In this document: positions 34,422 through 47,056 of the stretch, in pieces
Numbering within the stretch: the stretch's first letter is position 1
Layout: each line of letters starts with the position of its first letter
Assembly (NCBI RefSeq): GCF_963082655.1
Contig: NC_081552.1
Coordinates: 58,508,561-58,572,560 of the forward strand
Direction of reading: 5' to 3'
Source: Stomoxys calcitrans
Lineage: Eukaryota; Arthropoda; Insecta; Diptera; Muscidae
DNA length: 64,000 nucleotides
The notes under the pieces: generated by a model
Databases searched by the model: none
Seen by the model: the letters and a program-made list of their open reading frames with translations, nothing else
Told to the model about the DNA's origin: nothing
Translations under genes and position numbers: made by a program

Positions 34422-35592
34422 AACAAGTAAAAGCGTGCTAAGTTCGGCCGGGCCGAATCTTATATACCCTCCACCATGGATCGCATTCGTCGAGTTCTTT
34501 TCCCGGCATCTCTTCTTAGGCAAAAAAGGATATAAGAAAAGAGTTGCTCTGCTATTAAAACGATATCAAGATATGGTCCGGTTCGGATCACAATTAAATT
34601 ATATGTTGGAGACCTGTGTAAAATTTCAGCCAATTCGTATAAGAATTGCGCCCATTGGGGCTCACGAAGTAAAATAGAGAGAACGATTTATATGGGATCT
34701 TTATCGGGCTATAGACCGATTCAGACCATAATAAACACGTTTGTTGATGGTCATGAGAGGATCCGTCGTACAAAATTTCAGGCATATCGGTAATAATAAT
34801 TGCGACTTCTAGGGGTCAAGATCCCAGATCGGTTTATATGGCAGCTATATCAGGTTATGAACCGATTTGAACCTAATTTGACACAGTTGTTGAAAGTAAA
34901 AATAAAATACGTCATGCAAAATTTCAGCCAAATCGGATAGGAATTGCGCCCTCTAGAAGCTCAAGAAGTCCAATCCCCAGATCTGTTTATATGACAGCTA
35001 TATCAGGTTATGGACCGATTTTAACCATACTTGGCACAGTTGTTGGATATCATAACGAAATACTTGGTGCCAAAAATTCTTTCCAATCGGATAAGAATTG
35101 CGCACTCTAGAGGCTCAAGAAGTCAAGACCCAAGATCGGTTTATATGGCAGCTATATCAGGTTATAGACCGATTTAAACCATACTTGACACAATTGTTGG
35201 GTATCATAACAAAACACGTCGTGCGAAATTCCATTTCAATCGGATAAGAATTGCGCCCTCTAGAGGCTCAAGAAGTCAAGACCCAAGATCGGTTTATATG
35301 GCAGCTATATCAGGTTATGAACCGATTTGAACCATACTTGGCATAGTTGTTGAATATCATAACAAAACACGTCGTACAAAATTTCATCCCAATCGGATAA
35401 GAATTGCGCACTCTAGAGGCTCAAGAAGTCAAGACCCAAGATCGGTTTATATGGCAGCTATATCAAAACATGGACCGATATGGCCCATTTACAATACCAA
35501 CCGACCTACACTAATAAGAAGTATTTGTGCAAAATTTCAAGCGGCTAGCTTTACTCCTTCGGAAGTTAGCGTGCTTTCGACAGACAAGACGA
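34422..35592 (+). mobile_element. Family A element, cut by the assembly gap
   Basis: It has 5' end, palindrome, arm and about seven units, and stops in the gap at the position of the (GGAC)n microsatellite (TTTCGACAGACAAGACGA). It is identical to 36744-37776 up to the last unit. Confidence 0.85.
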
Positions 35593-35792
35593 NNNNNNNN
35601 NNNNNNNNNNNNNNNNNNNNNNNNNNNNNNNNNNNNNNNNNNNNNNNNNNNNNNNNNNNNNNNNNNNNNNNNNNNNNNNNNNNNNNNNNNNNNNNNNNNN
35701 NNNNNNNNNNNNNNNNNNNNNNNNNNNNNNNNNNNNNNNNNNNNNNNNNNNNNNNNNNNNNNNNNNNNNNNNNNNNNNNNNNNNNNNNNNNN
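35593..35792. other. Assembly gap, 200 N
   Basis: Exactly 200 unknown bases. It begins inside an A-element microsatellite and ends inside a family C element. Confidence 0.99.
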
Positions 35793-36733
35793 GAGAGTGG
35801 AACGAAATATTTATAGTTTTAAGGGCCAATACCCCAAACCGAACATATTTGCTGAGTTTTGCAATAAGGAGTTTAAATGAGATTTGAAAACGAATTTGAT
35901 ATCCAATTTTGAGGGCAATGGCAATATGGGGTTCAAATAAATGATATATAAATATATGAGAATAGAGCACGTTGCTGATATATTTTCCGGGCGTACACTT
36001 AAATCGGCCATATATACCCCATGTCAATGTGCAGCTTAAATAAAAGGTGTTGGAGGGTAGAGCAAGAATTGATACCCACTTTCGGGACCAATTTTCTGGG
36101 GGTCAACCCCTTTTCCAAAATACCCCACAAGCAGCAATTTTTTACTGACCATCGCAAAATGGGTCTCAAATAAAGGTATTTGGGAGTAGAATACGAATTT
36201 GGTATCCTAATTAAGGACCATGTATTTAGGGAATCACCCCTTCCCCAAAACACCCCGCAAAGGGTAAAAAATTTTCGACCATGCCAATATGTGGTATTTA
36301 AGATTAGAAAACGAATTTGATAACCTGTTTTGGGGCATGTGTTTGGGGGACGCCTCATCGTATAAACTCCCCTAAACCAAAGGCAATATGGGGTTTAAAT
36401 AAATGGTTTTTGAAAGAAGAGCACAATGCTGATATTTTTTCAGGGCCAAGTACCTGGGAGACCACAAATCAGATATCATGAGACGGCTGAAATAAAGTAT
36501 TTTGAGAATGAAGTACACCTTACATCCAAACTCAAATTCGTAGACCAATAAAAATCATATGGGATTCGGACAAAGGTACTTATATTGTTAAATTATTAGT
36601 CAAGCGATATACTATTTTCGTAGCATGGTATTTCACTAAAAGCTCTTTAATTGTCGAAAATAAATATTCCAAGGAAACTTTTGTTCCATATAAAGTAAAA
36701 CAAGGCGCAGCGGAGCGGGCCCGGGTCAGCTAG
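35793..36733 (+). mobile_element. Family C element, 3' part (repeat of 33471-34411)
   Basis: It matches 33471-34411 at a constant offset of 2322 with no difference that I could find, and includes the CTAG end. Confidence 0.85.
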
Positions 36734-36743
36734 TCTTATATAT

Positions 36744-38522
36744 AACAAGTAAAAGCGTGCTAAGTTCGGCCGGGCCGAATCTTATATACCCTCCACCATG
36801 GATCGCATTCGTCGAGTTCTTTTCCCGGCATCTCTTCTTAGGCAAAAAAGGATATAAGAAAAGAGTTGCTCTGCTATTAAAACGATATCAAGATATGGTC
36901 CGGTTCGGATCACAATTAAATTATATGTTGGAGACCTGTGTAAAATTTCAGCCAATTCGTATAAGAATTGCGCCCATTGGGGCTCACGAAGTAAAATAGA
37001 GAGAACGATTTATATGGGATCTTTATCGGGCTATAGACCGATTCAGACCATAATAAACACGTTTGTTGATGGTCATGAGAGGATCCGTCGTACAAAATTT
37101 CAGGCATATCGGTAATAATAATTGCGACTTCTAGGGGTCAAGATCCCAGATCGGTTTATATGGCAGCTATATCAGGTTATGAACCGATTTGAACCTAATT
37201 TGACACAGTTGTTGAAAGTAAAAATAAAATACGTCATGCAAAATTTCAGCCAAATCGGATAGGAATTGCGCCCTCTAGAAGCTCAAGAAGTCCAATCCCC
37301 AGATCTGTTTATATGACAGCTATATCAGGTTATGGACCGATTTTAACCATACTTGGCACAGTTGTTGGATATCATAACGAAATACTTGGTGCCAAAAATT
37401 CTTTCCAATCGGATAAGAATTGCGCACTCTAGAGGCTCAAGAAGTCAAGACCCAAGATCGGTTTATATGGCAGCTATATCAGGTTATAGACCGATTTAAA
37501 CCATACTTGACACAATTGTTGGGTATCATAACAAAACACGTCGTGCGAAATTCCATTTCAATCGGATAAGAATTGCGCCCTCTAGAGGCTCAAGAAGTCA
37601 AGACCCAAGATCGGTTTATATGGCAGCTATATCAGGTTATGAACCGATTTGAACCATACTTGGCATAGTTGTTGAATATCATAACAAAACACGTCGTACA
37701 AAATTTCATCCCAATCGGATAAGAATTGCGCACTCTAGAGGCTCAAGAAGTCAAGACCCAAGATCGGTTTATATGGTAGCTATATCAGGTTATGGACCGA
37801 TTTGAACCATACTTGGCACAGTTGTTGGATATCATAGCAAAACACGTCGTGCAAAATTTCATTCCAATCGGATAAGAAATGCGCACTCTAGAGGCTCAAG
37901 AAGTCAAGACCCAAGATCGGTTTATATGGCAGCTATATCAGGTTATGGACCGATTTGAACCATACTTGGCACAGTTGTTGGATATCATAAAAAAACACGC
38001 CGTACAAAATTTTATTCGAATCGGATAAGAAGTGCGCACTCTAGAGGCTCAAGAAGTCAAGACCCAAGATCGGTTTATATGGCAGCTATATCAAAATATG
38101 GACCGATATGGCCCATTTACAATACCAACCGACCTACACTAATAAGAAGTATTTGTGCAAAATTCCAAGCGGCTAGCTTTACTCCTTCGGAAGTTAGCGT
38201 GCTTTCGACAGACAGACGGACGGACGGACGGACGGACGGACGGACGGACGGACGGACGGACGGACGGACGGACGGACGGACGGACGGACGGACGGACGGA
38301 CGGACGGACGGACGGACGGACGGACGGACGGACGGACGGACGGACGGACGGACGGACGGACGGACGGACGGACAGACGGACGGACATGGCTAGATCGACA
38401 TAAAATGTCACGACGATCAAGAATATATATACTTTATGGGGTCTCAGACGAATATTTCGAGTAGTTACAAACAGAATGACGAAATTAGTATACCCCCCAT
38501 CTTATGGTGGAGGGTATAAAAA
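36744..38522 (+). mobile_element. Family A element with expanded microsatellite
   Basis: It is identical to the gap-cut copy through the first seven units, then has further units and a complete 3' module and arm. The microsatellite is listed separately. Confidence 0.88.
38214..38386 (+). repeat. (GGAC)n microsatellite, ~40 units
   Basis: About 160 bp of perfect tetramer inside an A element where other copies carry 2-12 units. It yields DGRT and SVRP repeat frames that are not genes. Confidence 0.97.
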
Positions 38523-39981
38523 TCAATTTTTGTTTGTTTGTAGGTTTGTTTGTTTATTTGTTTGTTGGTATGTTTGTGTGTTCCTTATGGACTCAGAAAC
38601 GGCTGAACCGATTTTCTTGAAATTTTCACAGATTGTTCATAATGACCCCGTGGTGAAAATAGGGTACTACATTTTTTGATATCTGAAGGGGGGGCGGACC
38701 CTCCCCCTTACCCTAATTCTCAGAAACGCCAGATCTCGGAGATGGGTGCTGCGATTTAAGCGAAATTTTGTGTGCTCTCATATAGTACCCTAAAAACAAA
38801 AATTTGTTATCCAAATTTCGGATGGGGTACCTAGGGAGGCTGCCCCACCCTAATACCTACCAAACATATAGTTAGATCAGTCACGACAATATGGAACTCA
38901 AATGAAAGATAATTAGGATAAGAAAACGTATCTGATATTCAATTGTCAGACTAAGTGCTAGGGGGATCACCCCAAGCCCCAAAACACCACTAAATCGGAC
39001 ATATTTACCGACCATGGCAATATGGGACTCAAATGAGAGGTATTTGCGAGTAGAATACGAATCTGATATCCAAATGTGGGACCACGTTTCTGGGGGTCTA
39101 TCCCTTCCCCAAAACACCCCCAAACTGGACTTATTTACTGACCATGGGAATATGAGGCTTGAATAAAAGGTATTTGAATGTATAATTAGAATCTGATATC
39201 CAAATATGGGACCAAGTGCTTGGGGGCCGCCTCTCACCAAAAACATCCTCCAAAGGGGACAAATTTACGACCATAAAAATATTGCGCTCAAATGAAAGGT
39301 CTTTGGGAGTAAAGCACCATTTTGATATCAATGTTCGGGAAAAGTGTCTATGGGGCCACGCCACCCTCACAACACCACCCAAATAGTAAGTATTTGCTGA
39401 CTATTGGAATATAAGGCTCCAATAAGAGGAATTTTCGAATATAACACGAATCCGATATATATTTTCTAGGACAACTCACTGAGTAGCCGCCTATCCCCCA
39501 AAATTTTTCGACCATGCCAATATGTGGCTCAAATGAAAGGTATTTGAGATTAGAAAACAAATTTGATAACCAATTTCGGGGCCATGTGTTTGGGGGTCGT
39601 CGCATTGTGTAAACTCCCCTTAAACCAATGGCAATATGGGGTTTAAATAAATGGTATTTGAGAGAGTAACACTATGCTGATATTTTTCAGGGCCAAGTAT
39701 CTGGGGGACCACCTCACCCCCTAAATCAGATATCATGAGAATATCGGGCTGCAATAAAGTATTTTAAGAATGGAGTACACATTACATCCAAACTAAAATT
39801 CGTAGACCAATAAAGATCATATGGGATTCTGATAAAGGGACTTATATTGTTAAACTGTTAGTCAAGCGATATACTATTTTCGTAGCATGGTATTTCACTA
39901 AAAGCTCTTTAATTGTCGAAAAAAATATTTTGTTCCATATAAAGTAAAAGCGGCGCAGCGGAGCGGGCCCGGGTCAGCTAG
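38523..39981 (+). mobile_element. Family C Helitron-like element C3
   Basis: Begins TCAATTTTTGTTTGTTTG right after the A element, ends GGGCCCGGGTCAG-CTAG (39978-39981) then T. It is shorter than C2 by several units, and the G tract is only eight long. Confidence 0.8.
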
Positions 39982-39982
39982 T

Positions 39983-40497
39983 ATATATATATATTAAATA
40001 TGTGTAAGTGTGTTTTGAACTAACCAAATTAATTCCCACGATGTCATCAGGCCTGTTGACGGTGGGCTTCTTAATTTCATATTAAAATGTTAATTTTAAC
40101 GAAAAATACTTAATCTAACTGTGATGATAAATGAGATGAATTTAATACATATTATGCCAGAAAGTCTTCAGGATTCTTTGCACTTTTTTAGTTTTACCTT
40201 AAAATTATTGAACAGCCAAAAAGTATATTGAAATCCAGGTATTTATTTAATATTCTGGATGTTTTGAAAAAGTTGACACATCCGGGTATTTTGAAAACAT
40301 GGCACATTTAGTTAATAGTTTAATTTAATTGTGAATTGCTGCTCCAGCGAACTGTTGGTCAGGAGAGCTTCAAAATTTTAACTTTACTGCATTCAATTTC
40401 TAGAGAATTTTTTCTGGAGAATTATAGGTCCATAACGTGTCTCTTGTCGCAAGTATTGCAAATGACCCCAAGTTTATGGAGTGCATGCAAAATTAAT
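39983..40497. other. Unassigned AT-rich stretch
   Basis: No frame or repeat is convincing. If the Gypsy copy to the right has a 3' LTR it might lie here, but I see no matching 5' LTR. Confidence 0.35.
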
Positions 40498-41348
40498 GTT
40501 TTCGTTTGCAACACATCGAAATTTCCATTTCCGACCCTATAAAGTCCGTCCGTCTGTCTGTTAAGATCACGCTACAGGCCCATAAAAGCCACATTTATTA
40601 TCCGATTTTGTTGAAATGTAAGACAGTGAGTTGTGTTAGGCCCTTCGACATCCTTCGTCAATTTGGCCCAGATCGGTCCAGATTTGGATGTAGCTGCCAT
40701 ATAGACCGAACTCTCGATTTAAGGTTTTGGGCCCATTAAAGGCGCATTTATTTGGGTCAGTGAGTTAAGTTAAGCCCCTTGACATACTTCTGCAATATGG
40801 TACAGATCGGTCCAGATTTGGATATAGCTGCCATATAGACCGACCTCTCGGTTTTAGGTTTTGGGGCTATAAAAGGCGCATTTATTGTCCGATTTTGCTG
40901 AAATTTGGGACAGTGCGTTGTGTAAGAATCTTCGACATTTTCCTGCAACTTAGCCCAAATCGGTGCAGATTTGGATATAGCTTCCATGTAGACCAATCTC
41001 TCGATTTGAAGTCTTGGCCCCATAAAAGGCGCATTTATAATCCGATTTCACTAAAATTTGACACAGTGACTTATGTTAGGCTTTTCGACATCTGTGTCGT
41101 ATATGGTTTAGATCGGTTTATTTTTAGATATAGCTACTAAAAAGGCCAATATTTTGTTATACACAATTGAAGAATGACTTGTACTTATTAGTATTTGGTC
41201 CAAATCGGAATATATTTCGATATAACTGCTATGGGACATAAGGTATGCAATTTTCACCGGATTTTGATGGAAGATGGTTTACATATATGCCCAAGGTCGT
41301 GGGTACCCAAAGTTCGGCCCGGCCGAACCTAACGCCTTTTAACTTGTT
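40498..41348 (-). mobile_element. Family B element B4 (3' end truncated)
   Basis: Four units with AGACCGA-CTCTCG anchors, GTCCGTCCGTCTGTCTG, GTGGGTACCC, palindrome TTCGGCCCGGCCGAA and the outer end CGCCTTTTAACTTGTT are visible. The terminal arm at the 3' end is missing. Confidence 0.8.
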
Positions 41349-41438
41349 TTCTTCTCTATACCAACGTAACTAACGTATTGTTTATTTTTCTCCCAGCCTT
41401 CTTCCAAGCTTACTAGTTTCAAAGCATGTACAAAGTAC

Positions 41439-41885
41439 TCAAAGGTTTAGTCGTTGGCTTATAAAAAGTAACAAATAACACATTGGTTTAAAACAAAAAA
41501 AAATTATGTATGTATCCTTCCCATGGTAAATACCGACTTTTCTGCTTTCCATGTCCTTTAACTCAAAATTAAGATTTCCTATCTTTCGAATAACTTGCGC
41601 TTCTATACCTGTTGGAGTCAGTTTCGCGTTGTAAAACTTTTGATTAGAGCTTTGGGCAAAATTTCTTCTAACAACTGCCTGACCCACATCGACTTCTCTT
41701 ATTCTTGATTTCATAGTGTAAATTCTTTCATTTTTCTCATATGCCGATTTTAATTTTGACTGTATCGAATCCCTTAATAATGTGAATTTGTATTTCCCCT
41801 GGATGTTGGTATCACTTTCATCCAATATCTCCAATCTTTTCAAAATATCAAAGTCCTTTCCATGTGTTATCATATGTTTTGCCAA
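41439..41885 (-). pseudogene. Ty3/Gypsy integrase C-terminal region
   Basis: The 148-codon minus-strand frame continues the integrase of 41959-42363 after a short break. It carries basic and charged stretches and ends with NLNFELKDMESRKVGIYHGK, similar to the C-terminal part of Gypsy integrases that binds DNA or chromatin. The first codons follow a frame disruption near 41890-41955, so the protein is not continuous. A near-identical duplicate lies at 44177-44575. Confidence 0.8.
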
Positions 41886-41958
41886 AAATTATTTGGTACG
41901 ATATTTCACATGTCGTTGCATGGATAGTATTCCTCAGCGCACAGTTCACACTCGGTAA

Positions 41959-42540
41959 CTAAGCGTCCCACGTATGGTCTTCTTTTACATATGCTCGTAG
42001 TGCGGAGTTTATCGATCTACTTACCCTTTCACTTGCATTCGACTGCGGGCTGTAAAATGCAGTGAACTGATGTTTGATACCAAAAGTCCCCATCAATTTC
42101 TCAAAGTCTCTTCTCTTGAACAGCGTACCGTTATCAGAGACTACAACCTCCGGAACACCGTTGCACATACAAATTTCATCCCTTAAACATGAAATTATCG
42201 GTTTTGAAACTAGCTTTTTTAATGGTTTGAGAAAACGAAATTTTGAAATATTATATAAAATTATTAATATCCCTATGTGTCCACTCCGAGTTCTGGGAAA
42301 TGGTCCAATGAGGTCTATATAAAGCTTTTGAAAAGATCTTTTTGTCTCAATCATCTGGCTCATTGGCGGTCATAAAATTAATGTTGGCACCTTCGAAGCT
42401 TTACAAATATTGCAGGTTCCAATATGTTCTTTTACATCCGTTACCACTCTAAGGTAATAAAAGCATCGTATAATTTACTGCGTGGTTTTCACAATACCAC
42501 AGTGGGATACATTAGGTTGATTATGGACAGAGTAAATAAA
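41959..42540 (-). pseudogene. Ty3/Gypsy integrase zinc finger and catalytic core
   Basis: The minus strand first shows an HHCC finger (HNQPNVSHCG, then HIGTCNICKASK) interrupted by stops. The catalytic core is the open frame 41959-42363: LYIDLIGPFP (D17), VVVSDNGTLF (D77) and SPQSNASERV (E112), the DDE triad that joins element DNA to the host chromosome. The spacing and the GPFP and SDNG motifs are those of Ty3/Gypsy elements. Stops and a shift before and after the core make it a pseudogene. Confidence 0.88.
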
Positions 42541-43328
42541 ATTGTTTCAGAGCTGCCGTGGTAGCACTAACCTCCAAGCGTATCGATCGTCCATATCTCC
42601 CGTTTAAAAGGTTACCCTCTTGTAAATATGGATCCCATCTATTATAAAATCAGGATATTCCGACTTGGAGAGTGTATCACGCCATCTCGAATACCCTTCA
42701 CGGCGAAAAGCTTCCGAATCTAAATCTACGGACGGCAGCATTTCAATATCTACTTCGGACACAATATTTTTATCTACAAACGCTCGTGAAAGAGCATCAG
42801 GCACAATATTCTCTCTGCCTTTTCGGTGTTCAATAGCAGAATTGAAACCTTGCAATTTCAATGCCCATCAGGCCAAACGTCCCGATAAGTCACTTTGGCG
42901 CATCAGCCACTTCAGACTGGGAAGATCCGTTTCAACCTTAAATGCATGCATCTCAATATAAGCCCGAAATTTCTTAATAGCTAAAACAACGGCAAAACAT
43001 TCCAATTCAGTTATTGTCTAATTTTTTTGAGCTTTTTTAAGCTTTTGGGACATAAATGCTATGGGACGTTCAATTCTCTCACTATCCTCTTGGGCCAAGA
43101 CCGCTCCCACTCCAACTGTACTGGCATCGCACTGTACCACAAACGGTCAGCATGAACTTACACTGGTGCGCTACATAATTTCGCCTTTAACAACTCAATT
43201 GAGTTCTGAACGTCTTCTGCCCATTTGAATACCCTTTTCGTAGACATTGAAATTGTGAAATTGCATTTACTTTCTTCGGATCAACCTTTAGCGAATACAA
43301 TATAACCCAAATATTTTACCCCTTTTAT
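42541..43328 (-). pseudogene. Ty3/Gypsy RNase H and RT end
   Basis: From high to low coordinates the minus strand reads KYLGYIV (end of reverse transcriptase), CDASTVGVGAVLAQED (RNase H, first Asp), TITELEC (Glu), KVETDLPSLKWL (Asp) and IEHRKGRENIVPDALSR. The linker into the integrase follows. Two in-frame stops occur (after KKAQKN and after GRLA). An A-element fragment interrupts it at 43329. Confidence 0.85.
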
Positions 43329-43843
43329 ACAAGTAAAAGCGTGCTAAGTTCGGCCGGGCCGAATCTTATATACCCTCCACCATGGATCGCATCTGTCGAG
43401 TTCTTTTCCCGGCATTCTTAGGCAAAAAAGGATATAAGAGAAGATTTGCTCTGCTATTAGAGCGATATCAAGATATGGTCCGGTTTGGACCACAATTAAA
43501 TTATATGTTGGAGACCTGTGTAAAATGTCAGCCAATTCGAATAAGAATTGCGCCCTTTGGGGGCTCAAGAAGTAAAACAGAGCGATCGATTTATATGGGA
43601 GATGTATCGGGCTATAGACCGATTCAGACCATAATAAACACGTATATTGATGGTCATGGGAGAATCCGTCGTACAAAATTTCAGACAAATCGGATAATAA
43701 ATGCGACCTCTACAGGCTCAAGAAGTCAAGATCCCAGATCGGTTTATATGACAGCTATATCAGGTAATAGACCGTTTTGAACCATTCTTGGCACAGTTGT
43801 TGGATTTCATGACAAAACACGTTGTGCGAAATTTCATTCCAAT
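43329..43843 (+). mobile_element. Family A fragment (5' part), truncated by the duplication junction
   Basis: Same sequence as 46019-46533. It stops in mid-unit at ATTTCATTCCAAT and is joined to B4 sequence. Confidence 0.88.
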
Positions 43844-43864
43844 GACTTGTACTTATTAGTATTT

Positions 43865-44038
43865 GACTTGTACTTATTAGTATTTGGTCCAAATCGGAAT
43901 ATATTTCGATATAACTGCTATGGGACATAAGGTATGCAATTTTCACCGGATTTTGATGGAAGATGGTTTACATATATGCCCAAGGTCGTGGGTACCCAAA
44001 GTTCGGCCCGGCCGAACCTAACGCCTTTTAACTTGTTT
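43865..44038 (-). mobile_element. Family B4 5' end, duplicated copy
   Basis: Matches 41176-41348 and includes the palindrome TTCGGCCCGGCCGAA and the CTTTTAACTTGTT end. Confidence 0.85.
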
Positions 44039-44176
44039 TCTTCTCTATACCAACCTAACTAACGTATTGTTTATTTTTCTCCCAGCCTTCTTCCAAGCTT
44101 ACTAGTTTCAAAGCATGTACAAAGTACTCAAAGGTTTAGTCGTTGGCTTATAAAAAGTAACAAATAACACATTGGT

Positions 44177-44575
44177 TTAAAACAAAAAAAAAATTATGTA
44201 TGTATCCTTCCCATGGTAAATACCGACTTTTCTGCTTTCCATGTCCTTTAACTCAAAATTAAGATTTCCTATCTTTCGAATAACTTGCGCTTCTATACCT
44301 GTTGGAGTCAGTTTCGCGTTGTAAAACTTTTGATTAGAGCTTTGTGCAAAATTTCTTCTAACAACTGCCTGACCCACATCGACTTCTCTTATTCTTGATT
44401 TCATAGTGTAAATTCTTTCATTTTTCTCATATGCCGATTTTAATTTTGACTGTATCGAATCCCTTAATAATGTGAATTTGTATTTCCCCTGGATGTTGGT
44501 ATCACTTTCATCCAATATCTCCAATCTTTTCAAAATATCAAAGTCCTTTCCATGTGTTATCATATGTTTTGCCAA
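44177..44575 (-). pseudogene. Ty3/Gypsy integrase C-terminal region (duplicate)
   Basis: Copy of 41439-41885 at offset 2690. One extra A in a homopolymer near 44190 changes the frame end, and a G-to-T change at 44345 is the only substitution I saw in this part. Confidence 0.8.
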
Positions 44576-44648
44576 AAATTATTTGGTACGATATTTCACA
44601 TGTCGTTGCATGGATAGTATTCCTCAGCGCACAGTTCACACTCGGTAA

Positions 44649-45230
44649 CTAAGCGTCCCACGTATGGTCTTCTTTTACATATGCTCGTAGTGCGGAGTTT
44701 ATCGATCTACTTACCCTTTCACTTGCATTCGACTGCGGGCTGTAAAATGCAGTGAACTGATGTTTGATACCAAAAGTCCCCATCAATTTCTCAAAGTCTC
44801 TTCTCTTGAACAGCGTACCGTTATCAGAGACTACAACCTCCGGAACACCGTTGCACATACAAATTTCATCCCTTAAACATGAAATTATCGGTTTTGAAAC
44901 TAGCTTTTTTAATGGTTTGAGAAAACGAAATTTTGAAATATTATATAAAATTATTAATATCCCTATGTGTCCACTCCGAGTTCTGGGAAATGGTCCAATG
45001 AGGTCTATATAAAGCTTTTGAAAAGATCTTTTTGTCTCAATCATCTGGCTCATTGGCGGTCATAAAATTAATGTTGGCACCTTCGAAGCTTTACAAATAT
45101 TGCAGGTTCCAATATGTTCTTTTACATCCGTTACCACTCTAAGGTAATAAAAGCATCGTATAATTTACTGCGTGGTTTTCACAATACCACAGTGGGATAC
45201 ATTAGGTTGATTATGGACAGAGTAAATAAA
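44649..45230 (-). pseudogene. Ty3/Gypsy integrase finger and core (duplicate)
   Basis: Identical in translation to 41959-42363 (D17, D77, E112) with the same broken HHCC finger upstream. Confidence 0.86.
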
Positions 45231-46018
45231 ATTGTTTCAGAGCTGCCGTGGTAGCACTAACCTCCAAGCGTATCGATCGTCCATATCTCCCGTTTAAAAG
45301 GTTACCCTCTTGTAAATATGGATCCCATCTATTATAAAATCAGGATATTCCGACTTGGAGAGTGTATCACGCCATCTCGAATACCCTTCACGGCGAAAAG
45401 CTTCCGAATCTAAATCTACGGACGGCAGCATTTCAATATCTACTTCGGACACAATATTTTTATCTACAAACGCTCGTGAAAGAGCATCAGGCACAATATT
45501 CTCTCTGCCTTTTCGGTGTTCAATAGCAGAATTGAAACCTTGCAATTTCAATGCCCATCAGGCCAAACGTCCCGATAAGTCACTTTGGCGCATCAGCCAC
45601 TTCAGACTGGGAAGATCCGTTTCAACCTTAAATGCATGCATCTCAATATAAGCCCGAAATTTCTTAATAGCTAAAACAACGGCAAAACATTCCAATTCAG
45701 TTATTGTCTAATTTTTTTGAGCTTTTTTAAGCTTTTGGGACATAAATGCTATGGGACGTTCAATTCTCTCACTATCCTCTTGGGCCAAGACCGCTCCCAC
45801 TCCAACTGTACTGGCATCGCACTGTACCACAAACGGTCAGCATGAACTTACACTGGTGCGCTACATAATTTCGCCTTTAACAACTCAATTGAGTTCTGAA
45901 CGTCTTCTGCCCATTTGAATACCCTTTTCGTAGACATTGAAATTGTGAAATTGCATTTACTTTCTTCGGATCAACCTTTAGCGAATACAATATAACCCAA
46001 ATATTTTACCCCTTTTAT
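45231..46018 (-). pseudogene. Ty3/Gypsy RNase H and RT end (duplicate, original junction to A)
   Basis: Same motifs as 42541-43328. Here the adjoining A element continues to its true 3' end, so this is the copy that preserves the original right-hand flank. Confidence 0.84.
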
Positions 46019-47056
46019 ACAAGTAAAAGCGTGCTAAGTTCGGCCGGGCCGAATCTTATATACCCTCCACCATGGATCGCATCTGTCGAGTTCTTTTCCC
46101 GGCATTCTTAGGCAAAAAAGGATATAAGAGAAGATTTGCTCTGCTATTAGAGCGATATCAAGATATGGTCCGGTTTGGACCACAATTAAATTATATGTTG
46201 GAGACCTGTGTAAAATGTCAGCCAATTCGAATAAGAATTGCGCCCTTTGGGGGCTCAAGAAGTAAAACAGAGCGATCGATTTATATGGGAGATGTATCGG
46301 GCTATAGACCGATTCAGACCATAATAAACACGTATATTGATGGTCATGGGAGAATCCGTCGTACAAAATTTCAGACAAATCGGATAATAAATGCGACCTC
46401 TACAGGCTCAAGAAGTCAAGATCCCAGATCGGTTTATATGACAGCTATATCAGGTAATAGACCGTTTTGAACCATTCTTGGCACAGTTGTTGGATTTCAT
46501 GACAAAACACGTTGTGCGAAATTTCATTCCAATCGGACAAGAATTGCACACTCTAGAGGCTCAAGAAGTCAAGACCCCAGATCGGTTTATATGGCAGCTT
46601 TATCAGGTTATGAACTGATTTGAACCATACTTGGCACAGTTGTTGGATATTATAACAAAACACGTCGTGCAAAAAATTCATTCAAATCGGATAAGAATGG
46701 TGCCCTCTAGAGGCTCAAGAAGTCAAGAAGTCAAGACCCAAGATCGGTTTTTATGACAGCTATATCAAAACATGGACCGATATGGCCCAATTACAAAACC
46801 AACCGACCTACACTGATAAGAAGTATTTTTGCAAAATTTCAAGCGGATAGCTATACTCCTTCGGAAGTTAGCGTGCTTTCGACAGACAGACGGACGGACG
46901 GACGGACAGACGGACGGACATGGCCAGTTCGACATAAAATGTCACGACGATCAAGAATATATATACTTTATGGGGTCTTAGACGAATATTTCGAGTAGTT
47001 ACAAACAGAATGACGAAATTAGTATACCCCCCATCTTATGGTGGTGGGTATAAAAA
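46019..47056 (+). mobile_element. Family A element A7 (inserted in Gypsy)
   Basis: It starts ACAAGTAAAAGCGTGC right at the KYLGYIV end of the Gypsy reverse transcriptase and ends ATGGTGGTGGGTATAAAAA. It has about five units and a short microsatellite; one unit contains the local doubling AAGAAGTCAAGAAGTCAAG near 46720. Confidence 0.86.

Noticed and set aside
38079..38420. DGRT-repeat and SVRP-repeat frames
   Set aside because: They are translations of the (GGAC)n microsatellite on the two strands.
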